64,000 nt of DNA, taken from the NCBI RefSeq assembly GCF_047345415.1, contig NZ_JBLFEP010000003.1:434001-498000 (forward strand), read 5' to 3'. The notes beneath the pieces are model-generated. The model was not told the DNA's origin and searched no databases. It saw only the letters and a list, made by a program, of their open reading frames with translations. Positions 50,474-60,281 of the stretch are shown in pieces. The stretch comes from Maribacter_C sp947494565. GTDB taxonomy: Bacteria; Bacteroidota; Bacteroidia; Flavobacteriales; Flavobacteriaceae. The translations under genes and the position numbers were made by a program. Within the stretch, counting starts at the first letter, position 1, and each line of letters starts with the position of its first letter.

Positions 50474-50885
50474 ATTTGGGCATATAGGTCTTTCGCAAAC
50501 GAGATATGCTAAAAAATACACCGATGATAATTAAGATATACAGTCCGTACGAATCAATAAAATGAGCAAAAGGGGTTTGAGCGATTACCGGATTATTGGT
50601 ATTATAGCGAATGGTGAGGGTATCACCAGGAGCCAAGTTGCGACCTACCAATGGAATGGACCACAATCTGACTTCGGTCTCATATGTGTGACCATTCGCT
50701 GCCGTAAATGACGCTCGGGCATAGGTGTAGCTCGATCTTTTTCTAAGCTTAGATCTTGTTTCCAATACTTCAGCTTCGGTTTCGATCCATTGCGTGGGTC
50801 CGGGAGCTACGTTATTTGCGGCGCGAGCCTGCACAATGACGAAACCAACAACGACCAAAATGGCTATGAGGTCTGATTTCTTCAT
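50472..50885 (-). CDS. DUF3592-like membrane protein
   Basis: A 137-aa protein with an N-terminal hydrophobic segment (DLIAILVVVGFVIVQA), a periplasmic beta-rich domain (WIETEAEVLETRSKLRKRSSY; GDTLTIRYNTNNPVIA) and a C-terminal membrane segment (GLYILIIIGVFFSIS). This is the layout of DUF3592 proteins, whose function is unknown. The start is ATG 50885, just before the membrane segment. The adjacent upstream minus-strand gene (50963-51436) also has a C-terminal membrane segment, so the two may work together. Confidence 0.7.
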   Translation of the reverse strand: MKKSDLIAILVVVGFVIVQARAANNVAPGPTQWIETEAEVLETRSKLRKRSSYTYARASFTAANGHTYETEVRLWSIPLVGRNLAPGDTLTIRYNTNNPVIAQTPFAHFIDSYGLYILIIIGVFFSISRLRKTYMPK

Positions 50886-50962
50886 GGTGGCGGTATACCT
50901 ACAACGTACCACAAGCGCTTAGGCCGTGATACGTCATAGGAAGACATTTAATTAGGGTGTAT

Positions 50963-51436
50963 TTAAGCGGTTTCAGCTGAATCATGCTGTTTCTCTTCCT
51001 CTTGGTCTTTTGAAAAGTAGGACGAGTAGATGCCATGTATCACAAATAGACCGATAATCCCGAGGATGATCTTGCCACCGACGCTATGCATAAAAGACAC
51101 TTCGGCCTCGGCGGGAATTTCAACATTGGCGATTTCGGCGATTTGTTTCAATTCTTCCGGGGTAAAGACCAGATATTCATCACTATCTTCAACGTATCCC
51201 ACAATTTGAGGTTCAGAACTACTGTAGGCCAACCAAACGATATGGTTGATCGTGTAGTAACTGCCGATATCGAAATACCGTCCATCTTCTAATTGAAATT
51301 CCTCTTGGTCTGGTAAATCGACCATTTTGATGATTTTGTCGGCTGTTCCGTAAGGAATGGGTATTCTGGCCTTGGCAAATGAAAGTTGCGAAAAAAGCGC
51401 TGCTACTAGGGTAAAAATGGTAATTGTGATTTTCAT
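50963..51436 (-). CDS. Exported membrane protein of unknown function
   Basis: A 157-aa protein with signal peptide (ITIFTLVAALFSQLSFAKA), a periplasmic part of about 90 residues (DQEEFQLEDGRYFDIGSYY; VEDSDEYLVFTPEELKQIAEIANV) and a C-terminal membrane span (GGKIILGIIGLFVIHGIYSSYF) followed by a short acidic cytoplasmic tail. I do not recognise a family. Same strand as the DUF3592-like gene, 77 bases apart. Confidence 0.6.
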   Translation of the reverse strand: MKITITIFTLVAALFSQLSFAKARIPIPYGTADKIIKMVDLPDQEEFQLEDGRYFDIGSYYTINHIVWLAYSSSEPQIVGYVEDSDEYLVFTPEELKQIAEIANVEIPAEAEVSFMHSVGGKIILGIIGLFVIHGIYSSYFSKDQEEEKQHDSAETA

Positions 51437-51884
51437 ACTACTGGGGGTTTAAATGATTATTTGATTGGTTTATTGCTTAGGGACAAAATTCGTTACGTTC
51501 TGTCATCTGGGCATCCCGGTAATGGGCGAAATCGAAACCCCTAATTTCAGTAGATATGCGGAAGTTATTTGTAGTATATATTCCGGAATCCTTTATCAAA
51601 CGTAAGTTTTTTCGAAATCGTATGAATTGTAGGAAAAGTATTTAGATGACCTATTGGTATTTATTGGACAATAAAATCAACTACTCTAATTTCAATATTG
51701 ATCAATTGGGTATAGACACGGCGTACCATTATAAGCCTATATCATGAAATTAAAAGGGTTTAAAAAAGTCATGAACCTTTCTTTTGATATTAAACGATAA
51801 AACAAGTTGTTCCTCGATTTGTGTTGGGCTATTCCTTGCAAAAGAGGTCAAAAGGTTATTTTTACCAAAATCAAAGATTAAACA
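51437..51884. other. 448-base intergenic region, AT-rich, no gene seen
   Basis: Divergent promoters for the genes at 50963-51436 (minus) and 51885-53186 (plus) must lie here. The right half (51600-51880) is notably AT-rich. I see no conserved promoter pair, hairpin with T tract, tRNA or repeat shared with the rest of the window. Confidence 0.5.
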
Positions 51885-53186
51885 ATGCAAAGAAAACTCC
51901 TTCTTCTCTCCATACTTTTTTTGTTTCTACAATGCTCCAAATCGGCCGATGAAATATTACCCGATGCAGAAGATGATAAGAACCCTCCCACAGAACAGGA
52001 GAACGAACCACAAGATGATAGTACCGAAACAAAGGTTTTATCTATTTCGGTACAGGTAGACGGAGACTACTATACAAACGGTTTTGAAGGCACGCTGTTT
52101 TTGACAAATAAAGATGGTGAACTGCTAACTAGTAAGAAGCTCGAAAATGATGTTAATAATATACTTGAGCATGAAGTTGAGGTGGCAAATGATTATGATT
52201 TAACTTATATCATGCTCAATACAACCGATACCAACTATCCTGTTGATATTCATACCTTTATGAATATTGAAGCTGGCACTTTCTTTTTAAAAGCGCTTGA
52301 AAACAACACGTCTGTTGATAGCGATGTAATCATTAACTTTCTCAATACGGGATTTCCCTTAGAACAACTTAATTCTTTTACAAACTCTTCAGTAAATGAT
52401 GCTTCTGGTTCAGGTTCTTATGAACTAGACACGAGGCCTAGTTGGTATTCAGGAAGTTTGTATGTTGCATTCGTTAGCCCAAATGATGGTTTTCCAAGAT
52501 ACTATTTCGAAAAGGATATCGACCCAAATAATAGTTATAACGTGAATTATCAAGAACTCCCTTCAGTTGAAAATGAGATTCAAATCGGCTTTCCCCTCGG
52601 AGCGGACATTATAAGAGCGAGACTTTGGGGATATCTTGAAAATAACGGACAAATGGAGTGGTTCTCTGTTGATGAGTCTGAAAAGGCAAATGATAGCTAC
52701 TTCTTTCCTGAGGGAGTGTTTGATGGTTTTGAATTATCAGCTTCCTTAACTTTTGGAACCACTTCTCAAAAAAGTTATGATATTTCATATTTTGGAAAGC
52801 CACAATCATTTCAATATACCCTCCCAGATTTAGATGGTTCCGTTCTTAGTAGTGAGTTGGATGATTTCAATTTTGTACCTGAACGGGCCTACGATTTCGG
52901 TACTGCATTTTATGGATATTTTGTAAATGAAACAAGGACATTTTACCGTTATTATATTCATGGCCTGGGTGAGGATAAGGTCGCTTTTTCAAACGATAGC
53001 CTAATCGATAAACTTTTTGAAGAGGAACTAAACATTAATTCGGGTAATTTGAAGTTTGCCCACTACACCATGATAAACAATTCCGCCTTAAAAGGTAACT
53101 ACAATGGTTTTATACAATCTTTAATCGATAGGAATACGGCAGCATTTCCAGAAGGTACTTTGGTCGAATCCCTTAGATTAAAATAA
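51885..53186 (+). CDS. Large lipoprotein of unknown function
   Basis: A 433-aa lipoprotein (LLLSILFLFLQCSKSADE), with an acidic linker (DAEDDKNPPTEQENEPQDD) after the lipid-bearing Cys and then a long, strand-rich region with many Asn, Ser, Tyr and Phe. It looks like a surface-exposed beta-structured protein. Base composition is AT-richer than the flanking recG, suggesting late acquisition or rapid evolution. Convergent with recG, 3 bases apart. No family recognised. Confidence 0.65.
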   Translation: MQRKLLLLSILFLFLQCSKSADEILPDAEDDKNPPTEQENEPQDDSTETKVLSISVQVDGDYYTNGFEGTLFLTNKDGELLTSKKLENDVNNILEHEVEVANDYDLTYIMLNTTDTNYPVDIHTFMNIEAGTFFLKALENNTSVDSDVIINFLNTGFPLEQLNSFTNSSVNDASGSGSYELDTRPSWYSGSLYVAFVSPNDGFPRYYFEKDIDPNNSYNVNYQELPSVENEIQIGFPLGADIIRARLWGYLENNGQMEWFSVDESEKANDSYFFPEGVFDGFELSASLTFGTTSQKSYDISYFGKPQSFQYTLPDLDGSVLSSELDDFNFVPERAYDFGTAFYGYFVNETRTFYRYYIHGLGEDKVAFSNDSLIDKLFEEELNINSGNLKFAHYTMINNSALKGNYNGFIQSLIDRNTAAFPEGTLVESLRLK

Positions 53187-53189
53187 GGC

Positions 53190-55295
53190 CTAGCTGATAT
53201 AATTCCAAATATTCTTATACTTCACCAATTGGGCATAGGCATGGCGAATGACCAGATGCTCTGGTTTTTCCAGAGAAGGGTCTTGCTTAAAAAGCTGAAG
53301 GGCATGGTATCGGGCGGTTTTTAAAATAGCATTGTCCTTGACGATGTCTGCAATCTTTAGATTCAAAACGCCACTCTGTTGTGTTCCCATAATATCTCCG
53401 GGTCCACGAAGTTTCAAATCTACTTCCGCAATTTCAAATCCATCGTGGGTACGCACCATGGTTTCAAGTCTGGTCTTGGCCTCTGACGAAAGCTTATGGC
53501 TTGTCATCAGAATACAGAAACTTTGATCTGCGCCCCGCCCCACACGGCCCCTGAGCTGATGCAACTGTGAAAGCCCAAAACGTTCTGCACTTTCGATGAT
53601 CATGACGGAGGCATTGGGCACATTGACCCCCACTTCGATGACCGTAGTGGCGACCATTATTTGGGTTTCACCACGTACAAAGCGATCCATTTCATAATCC
53701 TTGTCCGCTGGCTTCATTTTCCCATGAACGATGGAAATGCGATAATCGGGTAGGGGGAAGTCGCGTGCAATACTCTCGTACCCGTCCATCAGGTCCTTAT
53801 AATCTAAAGCTTCGGACTCTTGGATCAGTGGATAAACGATATAGATTTGGCGTCCTTTTTTGATTTCATCCCGAACGAACCGAAAGACCTTCAACCGGTT
53901 GGAGTCAAAGCGATGCACGGTCTTAACGGGTTTACGCCCCGGAGGTAGTTCGTCGATAACGGAAATATCCAAGTCCCCATACAAACTCATCGCCAGCGTA
54001 CGTGGAATAGGGGTTGCCGTCATGACCAGAATATGGGGTGGAAATTCATTTTTGTGCCATAACTTGGCCCGTTGCGCCACTCCGAAGCGATGTTGCTCGT
54101 CAATAATGGCGAGTCCTAAGTTCTTGTATTTTACTTTATCTTCCAAGAGCGCGTGGGTGCCGATCAGTAGTTGTAGTTCGCCGTTTTCCAATTGCTCATG
54201 GATAGGTTTTCGTGCCGATTTTTTAACCGACCCGGTCAACAAGGCACAACGTACCCCCATGTTTGCCAATAGTTCGCTCACTCCGGCGTAATGCTGATTG
54301 GCCAGAATCTCGGTAGGCGCCATCAAACAGGCCTGATAGCCATTATCCACGGCCAATAACATCGTCATGACGGCAACGATGGTTTTACCGGATCCAACGT
54401 CTCCTTGTAGCAACCGATTCATTTGGGCGTTACTGCCCAAGTCATGCCGAATCTCTTTAATAACCCGCTTTTGGGCATTGGTCAACTCAAAGGGCAGGTG
54501 TTCTTCATAAAACTCCTTGAACCGTTCGCCGACCTGGTCAAAATTGAAGCCCTTGATCTTTTGTTTGTGCCGTATGTTCTTGGCGATCAATTGCATTTGA
54601 ATAAAGAAGAGCTCTTCAAACTTCAAGCGAAATTGTGCTTTGGCCAATAGTTCCTGATTCTTCGGAAAGTGGATATTCAATAACGACTCACTCTTTGGCA
54701 ACAGTTTTAATTCATGGATAAGGGTCTCGGAAAGGGTTTCGATAAAATTTCCTTTGGTCTCCAGAAATAATTGTTGGATCAGTTTACTGATCACCCGATT
54801 GGTAATGCCCCGATTGCTCAACTTTTCGGTGGAGGGATATATGGGTTGCATGAACACCTTCAATCCTTTTTGGTGCTGATCTAATAATTCCATCTCCGGA
54901 TGCGGCATTGAAAAGCCCCCACTATACCAGTTGCATTTTCCGAAAATGACATAGGGCGTATTGATCTTCAAATTTTCACGAATCCATTTTTGACCCCGAA
55001 ACCAGATCAGTTCCATTTGACCGGTATCGTCGGCAAAAGTAGCGACGAGACGTTTTCCCTTTTTTTGTTCTACGCTCTTGAGATGTATGATTTTCCCAAC
55101 GATCTGCACTTCGGCGCTACTGCGTTGTAATTGTGAGATTTTGTAATACTGGGTCTTATCCAAGTACCGGTTCGGAAAGAGGTTCAGCAGGTCTTGATAG
55201 GTATGAATGCCCAACTCGCCCTGCAAGGTTTCGGCCCTATTTGGCCCGACCCCCTTAAGATAGGTGATGGGAGTTTGCAGGAAATTGGTATTCAT
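53190..55295 (-). CDS. recG: ATP-dependent DNA helicase RecG
   Basis: A 701-aa branch-migrating helicase that remodels stalled replication forks and Holliday junctions. N-terminal wedge/OB domain (residues about 1-200: TYLKGVGPNRAETLQGELGI; GQMELIWFRGQKWI), Walker A GDVGSGKT, the RecG-type DEQH box in IIDEQHRFGVAQR, MTATPIPRTLAMSLYGDLD, and the C-terminal QLRGRVGRGADQSFC motif VI. Length is normal. Convergent with the lipoprotein gene. Confidence 0.97.
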   Translation of the reverse strand: MNTNFLQTPITYLKGVGPNRAETLQGELGIHTYQDLLNLFPNRYLDKTQYYKISQLQRSSAEVQIVGKIIHLKSVEQKKGKRLVATFADDTGQMELIWFRGQKWIRENLKINTPYVIFGKCNWYSGGFSMPHPEMELLDQHQKGLKVFMQPIYPSTEKLSNRGITNRVISKLIQQLFLETKGNFIETLSETLIHELKLLPKSESLLNIHFPKNQELLAKAQFRLKFEELFFIQMQLIAKNIRHKQKIKGFNFDQVGERFKEFYEEHLPFELTNAQKRVIKEIRHDLGSNAQMNRLLQGDVGSGKTIVAVMTMLLAVDNGYQACLMAPTEILANQHYAGVSELLANMGVRCALLTGSVKKSARKPIHEQLENGELQLLIGTHALLEDKVKYKNLGLAIIDEQHRFGVAQRAKLWHKNEFPPHILVMTATPIPRTLAMSLYGDLDISVIDELPPGRKPVKTVHRFDSNRLKVFRFVRDEIKKGRQIYIVYPLIQESEALDYKDLMDGYESIARDFPLPDYRISIVHGKMKPADKDYEMDRFVRGETQIMVATTVIEVGVNVPNASVMIIESAERFGLSQLHQLRGRVGRGADQSFCILMTSHKLSSEAKTRLETMVRTHDGFEIAEVDLKLRGPGDIMGTQQSGVLNLKIADIVKDNAILKTARYHALQLFKQDPSLEKPEHLVIRHAYAQLVKYKNIWNYIS

Positions 55296-55506
55296 AAAAC
55301 GAATTTAGGGGTTCATGAAAAGAACTCCAACAAAAGTCCTTCCTTAATGCTTCATGCGTATGTACCTATAAGTCTGAATAAAAGGAGCAATCATAGGGTC
55401 GGATGGATAGACCTAGCTTCCTGGAAAGAAGGCCATCACTACGGTTTGGTTAGGGCGGGGCGTATGAAAATGGTACATTTGGTCCGGACTTTGAAGTCAC
55501 AATAAC

Positions 55507-57642
55507 ATGAATCGATTTTTAGGTTTGATTTTTTTCCTCTATACCGTGTTCGGATTCACCCAACATCAGGACAAGGTCGATTTTACCTATGCCGATGTTT
55601 ATGTAAAGCTATTGCCCCAAGAGAAAAGGATTCAAGGTACCGTGGCGTACAAATTCAAGGTTTTAAATGATGTGGATTCGGTATTTCTCGATGCGAAAAA
55701 CATGAAATTCGGCTTTACCAGTATCAATGAAAAAGTAGCGGATTTCGAGTATGCCGATGATGTGCTTATTTTTCGGCACAAGTTCAAGAAAAATGAGACC
55801 TATTCCCTAGGTATCGGCTTTGAAACGCAACCAAAGCAGACCGTTTATTTTATAGCGTCGAATTATAAAGGCGAAATACCCGTACAACCGGGTCCATTGG
55901 GAGATGGAAGTGACCTAGCGATCGAATTCGAGGCGGTGGACCAAATCTGGACACAAGGGCAGGGGAAGTATACCAGTCATTGGCTGCCTAGCTTTGACGA
56001 CATGGAGGAGAAGGTCGAATTTGATCTGACCCTTGCCGTGCCCAATGAAATGCAGGTGATCGCAAATGGCAAGAACATCCATACTTCGCGCAACACCAAT
56101 GGGGAGATCACGGAATGGCATTTTGATATGGAACAACCGATGAGCAGCTATTTGTTGGCTTTTGCTGTCGGAAATTACCAAAAGCAAGAAGCGATGTCGA
56201 CTAGTGGTATTCCCCTTGAGAACTACTATTATCCCGAGGACAGTGTAAAGGTCGAACCGACCTACCGCTATACCAAAAGAATCTTTGACTTTTTAGAGGA
56301 GGAGATCGGGGTACCTTATCCTTGGCAAAATTACAAACAAGTTCCTGTACGCGACTTTCTGTACGCCGGTATGGAAAATACGGGGACGACGCTATTCTCC
56401 GACGGCTATGTTATCGATTCCTTAGCCTTTGTAGATAAGAATTACGTCAACGTGAACGCTCATGAAATGGCACACCAATGGTTCGGGAATCTCGTAACCG
56501 AAAAAGACGGGCATCATCATTGGCTACATGAGGGTTTTGCCACGTACTATGCGTATTTGGCCGAGAAACACCTATTTGGTACGGACCATTTCTATTGGAA
56601 GTTACATACGACTTTAAAACAGTTACAAGAGCAGTCTGTTGGGGGCAAAAGGGAAAGTTTACTGGATCCCAAGGCCAGTAGTCTCACGTTTTATGAGAAA
56701 GGAGCCTGGGCCTTAGTTGCCTTACGGGCTGAAGTTGGGGACGCCGCCTTTACAAAGGGAGTCAAAAGCTACCTCAAGCGCTACCAATTCAGGAATGCCA
56801 CGGTGGATGATTTTTTGCAAGAAATCAAGACGGCTAGCAAAAAGAACCTCTCGAACTTCAAAGGAGTGTGGCTGGAGCGTACCGAATTTCCCTTGCAGCA
56901 AGCGAAATCCCTTTTAATCTCTAGTTCGCCGTCCATCAAGCTTTGGTACGATTTGCAAGCTGCCCAAACCGATGCTATCGATTACCTCAGCTACTGGGAT
57001 GCCACGACGTCCGTCCATTTTAGAACAGCGTTACTGGAGAAGTATCATTCCTCATTGCCACAAGCAATTTATGAGAAGGCGTTTTCTTCGGATACCATTC
57101 CCATTCGCCAAGCCCTTTTCTCATCACCTGACCTAACCAAAATCTTTGGAAAGGATAAACTGGAAACACTTTTGGAGGACGAGAGTTATATCACAAAAGA
57201 ACTGGCCCTCTTTTTTCTATGGCAGAACTATCCTGAGGACCGAGAAAAGTATTTGAACACCACCAAGACGTTTCACGGCTTACCCAACAAGAACATTCGT
57301 TTGCTTTGGTTGACCTTGGCCATGCTATCGGATAATTTCAACGGACCGATGACCAAAGATTATTTTGACGAGTTAAGCACTTATACCGATCCGAGCTATG
57401 GTTTTGAGCTACGGCAGGGTGCCTTTTTATATCTAAAAGAAGCCTTTGGGTTGAATGAAGATGCTTTGACCAATCTGGTCAAAGCGACCAATCATCACGC
57501 TTGGCAATTCAAGAAATTTGCTAGAAATTTGTTGGATGAATTATGGGAAGATGCAGACTATAAAACACGCTTACAAGACTTGGCGCCCAAACTAAACCCT
57601 GAGGATTCTCGTTATTTAACTAGTAAATTGAAAACTGAATGA
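55507..57642 (+). CDS. M1 family aminopeptidase
   Basis: A 711-aa exported zinc aminopeptidase with a short signal peptide (LGLIFFLYTVFGFTQ). An AGMENTGT segment (GAMEN motif, residues about 288-295) binds the substrate N-terminus. The zinc site is H319-E-M-A-H323 and E342 (HExxH-x18-E). The N-terminal beta domain and C-terminal helical region are full length. It probably degrades peptides in the periplasm or outside. The stop codon overlaps the patatin start by ATGA (57639-57642), so the two are translationally coupled. Confidence 0.92.
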   Translation: MNRFLGLIFFLYTVFGFTQHQDKVDFTYADVYVKLLPQEKRIQGTVAYKFKVLNDVDSVFLDAKNMKFGFTSINEKVADFEYADDVLIFRHKFKKNETYSLGIGFETQPKQTVYFIASNYKGEIPVQPGPLGDGSDLAIEFEAVDQIWTQGQGKYTSHWLPSFDDMEEKVEFDLTLAVPNEMQVIANGKNIHTSRNTNGEITEWHFDMEQPMSSYLLAFAVGNYQKQEAMSTSGIPLENYYYPEDSVKVEPTYRYTKRIFDFLEEEIGVPYPWQNYKQVPVRDFLYAGMENTGTTLFSDGYVIDSLAFVDKNYVNVNAHEMAHQWFGNLVTEKDGHHHWLHEGFATYYAYLAEKHLFGTDHFYWKLHTTLKQLQEQSVGGKRESLLDPKASSLTFYEKGAWALVALRAEVGDAAFTKGVKSYLKRYQFRNATVDDFLQEIKTASKKNLSNFKGVWLERTEFPLQQAKSLLISSSPSIKLWYDLQAAQTDAIDYLSYWDATTSVHFRTALLEKYHSSLPQAIYEKAFSSDTIPIRQALFSSPDLTKIFGKDKLETLLEDESYITKELALFFLWQNYPEDREKYLNTTKTFHGLPNKNIRLLWLTLAMLSDNFNGPMTKDYFDELSTYTDPSYGFELRQGAFLYLKEAFGLNEDALTNLVKATNHHAWQFKKFARNLLDELWEDADYKTRLQDLAPKLNPEDSRYLTSKLKTE

Positions 57643-58553
57643 GGGCATTGGTCATATCGGGCGGTGGTAGTAAAGGCGCTTTTGCCGGTGGGGTTGCGCA
57701 ATTCTTGATCCAAGAATCGGGCAATGAGTACGACCTTTTCGTAGGTACGTCGACGGGAAGCCTTCTTATTTCGCATTTGGCCCTCGGAAAATTGGACAAG
57801 ATCAAGGAGATTTACTCCAATGTAAATCAAAAAAGTATTTTTAGCAACTGCCCGTTCATAGTGCAGAAGAAAAATGGTATTGACGAAATATCGATCAACC
57901 ATTGGAACGTGATGAAGAACTTGATCAACGGTAAAAAGACCTTTGGTGAAAGTGAAAACCTGCGGCAGCTCATTCGGGATAGCCTTACGGTCGCGGAGTT
58001 CGAAGAATTGAAAAACGGGCCAAATGATGTGGTGGTCACTGTATCCAATTTATCCCTGAATCAAGTAGAGTACAAGTCGATAAACGACTGCACCTATGAC
58101 GAATACTGTGACTGGATCTGGATTTCAGCCAACTACACGCCATTTATGAGCTTAGTGCGAAAAAATGGATGTGAGTATGCCGACGGTGGATTGGGAAGCA
58201 TTGTGCCCATTGAAGAAGCCTTGAAAAGAGGGGCGACTAACGTAGATGTAGTCGTGCTGCATACCGAGGTGAGCTATATGAACCGCATGCCATCGCGAAA
58301 TCCGTTTGAGTTGTTGACCACGATGTTGAGTTTTATTCTCGACCGGATCGAACACCAGAATATCAGGATTGGAAAGTTCGTGGCGAACCAAAAAGATGCC
58401 ATCATCAACCTTTACTATACGCCTACCATTTTGACGACCAATTCCCTGATTTTCGACAAAACGAAAATGACCCTTTGGTGGAAACGTGGCTATTTATATG
58501 CCAAGAACAAAAATGAGGAAACAAATCCTATTGAACCTAATGAACATGAATAG
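57639..58553 (+). CDS. Patatin-like phospholipase
   Basis: A 304-aa protein with all patatin parts: oxyanion loop GGGSKGAFAGG at residues about 8-18, nucleophile motif GTSTG near 40, and the Asp in EYADGGLGS that completes the Ser-Asp dyad. No signal peptide, so likely cytoplasmic or peripherally bound to membrane. Patatins hydrolyse lipid acyl esters; several act in defence or membrane remodelling, but nothing here points to either. Coupled by a 4-base overlap to the M1 aminopeptidase. Confidence 0.88.
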   Translation: MRALVISGGGSKGAFAGGVAQFLIQESGNEYDLFVGTSTGSLLISHLALGKLDKIKEIYSNVNQKSIFSNCPFIVQKKNGIDEISINHWNVMKNLINGKKTFGESENLRQLIRDSLTVAEFEELKNGPNDVVVTVSNLSLNQVEYKSINDCTYDEYCDWIWISANYTPFMSLVRKNGCEYADGGLGSIVPIEEALKRGATNVDVVVLHTEVSYMNRMPSRNPFELLTTMLSFILDRIEHQNIRIGKFVANQKDAIINLYYTPTILTTNSLIFDKTKMTLWWKRGYLYAKNKNEETNPIEPNEHE

Positions 58554-58598
58554 GGATGTGTAGTATGCCTTATTTTCGGTTGGAATTATGAGCTGCCT

Positions 58599-59117
58599 TT
58601 ACCAAAGACCGCTAATCTCCTTTTTAACGAAAGCTAGCGCCGTAGCGGAAGGATTTTGCTTGTCCATGGTCTCCGTCAATACGTCTTCACGAAGTTTATC
58701 GGCAGAGTCGGTTTCGCTCATTGCCGCTTTTCGAATCATCTGAACGGTGGCACTTTTGGCCGCTTTAATGATGTTCCAACATTCATCGGTAAGGTATATC
58801 TGTTGTGATAGATTATGCTCGAATTCGTTCTCAATGTTTTTGATCAGTAATTTTTCGTACGCATCTTTATCCGCGGATTTAGGTGCAACACGAACGACCA
58901 AACTAGGAATCGAAATCCGTTCTAGAAACAAGGCCATACGTTCATATGCTTGAAGGCGAATGGGCAAAGTGGTCGTTTGGGTCTCTTTGTGTAAAAGAAA
59001 TCTACGTCGCCCTTCTTCATTGTTGGTATGCATTCGAAAGAAATAGAATGCGATGGCACCGGTTACTACGGTGGGTAAGAAATAGGCAAAGAGTTGAAAA
59101 ATTTGATCTCCAGTCAT
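58599..59117 (-). CDS. Conserved Bacteroidota membrane-anchored protein of unknown function
   Basis: A 172-aa protein with one N-terminal membrane span (LFAYFLPTVVTGAIAFYFF) and a long helical cytoplasmic part (LPIRLQAYERMALFLERISIPSLVVRV; NIENEFEHNLSQQIYLTDECWNIIKAAKSATVQMI). The pattern is one I associate with a conserved family found across Bacteroidota next to housekeeping genes, without a known role. Convergent with the patatin gene. Confidence 0.65.
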   Translation of the reverse strand: MTGDQIFQLFAYFLPTVVTGAIAFYFFRMHTNNEEGRRRFLLHKETQTTTLPIRLQAYERMALFLERISIPSLVVRVAPKSADKDAYEKLLIKNIENEFEHNLSQQIYLTDECWNIIKAAKSATVQMIRKAAMSETDSADKLREDVLTETMDKQNPSATALAFVKKEISGLW

Positions 59118-59461
59118 TTTTGGTGGTTTGATCCCGAAATTTCGGGGTGATTACTGCAACTAAAACGACGATTTTTTTGAAAAAGTATACGTGTTTTCGT
59201 GTTCCTTCCTCTTTGCTTCCTCTTTGGAGTGGTAAGATGAATGAGGTCCGCTAGGTGTAGCGAGCAAGACGGGTCGAGTAGGGAGTAAACCGCCCATCTT
59301 TTTTCTGTAGTTGGGAATCTGCACAGCCCTAAACCAAATGTATTAGAGCCCGGGTTCGAGTGTAGAAAGTACATACGTTTCGACTGCGCTCAACGTGACA
59401 TTCGGTCTGAATTTGGACTTGCGTTTGAGTTTTGTATTTGAACTTGAAGCTTGAACTTGTC
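59118..59461. other. 344-base intergenic region with palindrome and dispersed repeat
   Basis: No gene. It contains a perfect 14-bp palindrome CCCGAAATTTCGGG (59133-59146), a copy of the GTCAC-type dispersed word (59382-59399, GACTGCGCTCAACGTGAC) also seen near 43323-43388, and a run of TTTGAACTTGAAGCTTGAACTTG-like words just before the next gene. Between them lies a stretch that could be a degenerate longer repeat, but no second copy is in this window. Confidence 0.5.
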
Positions 59462-60229
59462 TTAGTTCTTCATATGCGCCTTGACCATTTGGTAGAACGC
59501 GTCGAATTTGGGGTGTATTTTGATCAAAACGCCTTCTTTTAGATTTCCATCTTTTCCCAAGGCGGTAATCCGGTCAGGTGCGATTTCGAGTTTCTGCAAT
59601 GCGTTGCGTACCGACGAGGCCTGTTGGGCCGGAAGATCTAGGTCGCCTGTCATACTCAATCCCTCTATGGTCACAGCCATGCTAGGGTGAGCGGCCAACA
59701 GTTGCCCTATTTTTTGGATCCAAGGTTCCGCTTCGGTTTTTAAGGTCGCCTTCGTATCACTCTCGAACAAAGTACTTAAATCGGAAGAGATGATGACCAT
59801 ACCATTGGAGACGCCGATCTTTGCATTTTCGCCAAGGGTCTGTTTGGCATTCGTCAATACCAGCAGGGCCGTAGAATCATTGCCCGCAAGCGCATCATTA
59901 ATGGCTTTTAATTGTCGCTCTTTCTCATTGAGTTGCTCCATAGCCTTATTGAAGTTGCTTGAATTTTTGGAAGAAACCTCGGTAAAACTGGTCAAACTTT
60001 TTAAGAGGGTGGCGTTGGCATCCTGTAGTTCGGTAACCTGCGACTTGAACGACTCCGACTCCGTTTGTGCGACTCTTTCCTTTTTTCGGGCATCGGTTAC
60101 TTCCGTATTCAACGAATCCATTTTCATTTTTAGCGTCGCTACTTCAGCGATCAAATCACTCTTTCGCTGAGCATAGATACTGGTTGTTAGCGTTAAAAAT
60201 AGACCTAGTAAAAGTAAAATTCTCTTCAT
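59462..60229 (-). CDS. Exported coiled-coil protein with OmpA-like C-terminal domain
   Basis: A 255-aa protein with signal peptide (LLLLGLFLTLTTSIYAQ), a coiled coil over residues about 20-115 (EVATLKMKMDSLNTEVTDARKK; QLNEKERQLKAINDAL) and a C-terminal part. That part (MVIISSDLSTLFESDTKATL; QLLAAHPSMAVTIEGLSM; ASSVRNALQKLEIAPDRITALG) follows the OmpA/MotB peptidoglycan-binding pattern, in a divergent form. It probably links the outer membrane or a periplasmic complex to the cell wall. The start is ATG 60229 before the signal peptide, rather than 60259. Confidence 0.78.
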   Translation of the reverse strand: MKRILLLLGLFLTLTTSIYAQRKSDLIAEVATLKMKMDSLNTEVTDARKKERVAQTESESFKSQVTELQDANATLLKSLTSFTEVSSKNSSNFNKAMEQLNEKERQLKAINDALAGNDSTALLVLTNAKQTLGENAKIGVSNGMVIISSDLSTLFESDTKATLKTEAEPWIQKIGQLLAAHPSMAVTIEGLSMTGDLDLPAQQASSVRNALQKLEIAPDRITALGKDGNLKEGVLIKIHPKFDAFYQMVKAHMKN

Positions 60230-60281
60230 AAACGTCATTTTTTGGGATGTGGATAGCAATCAAATACCCGGCAAAAGTATA

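Noticed and set aside
59114..59374. 86-codon minus-strand frame in the intergenic region
   Set aside because: Low-complexity composition, no start context, and it overlaps a palindrome and repeat words. More likely a degenerate repeat than a gene.
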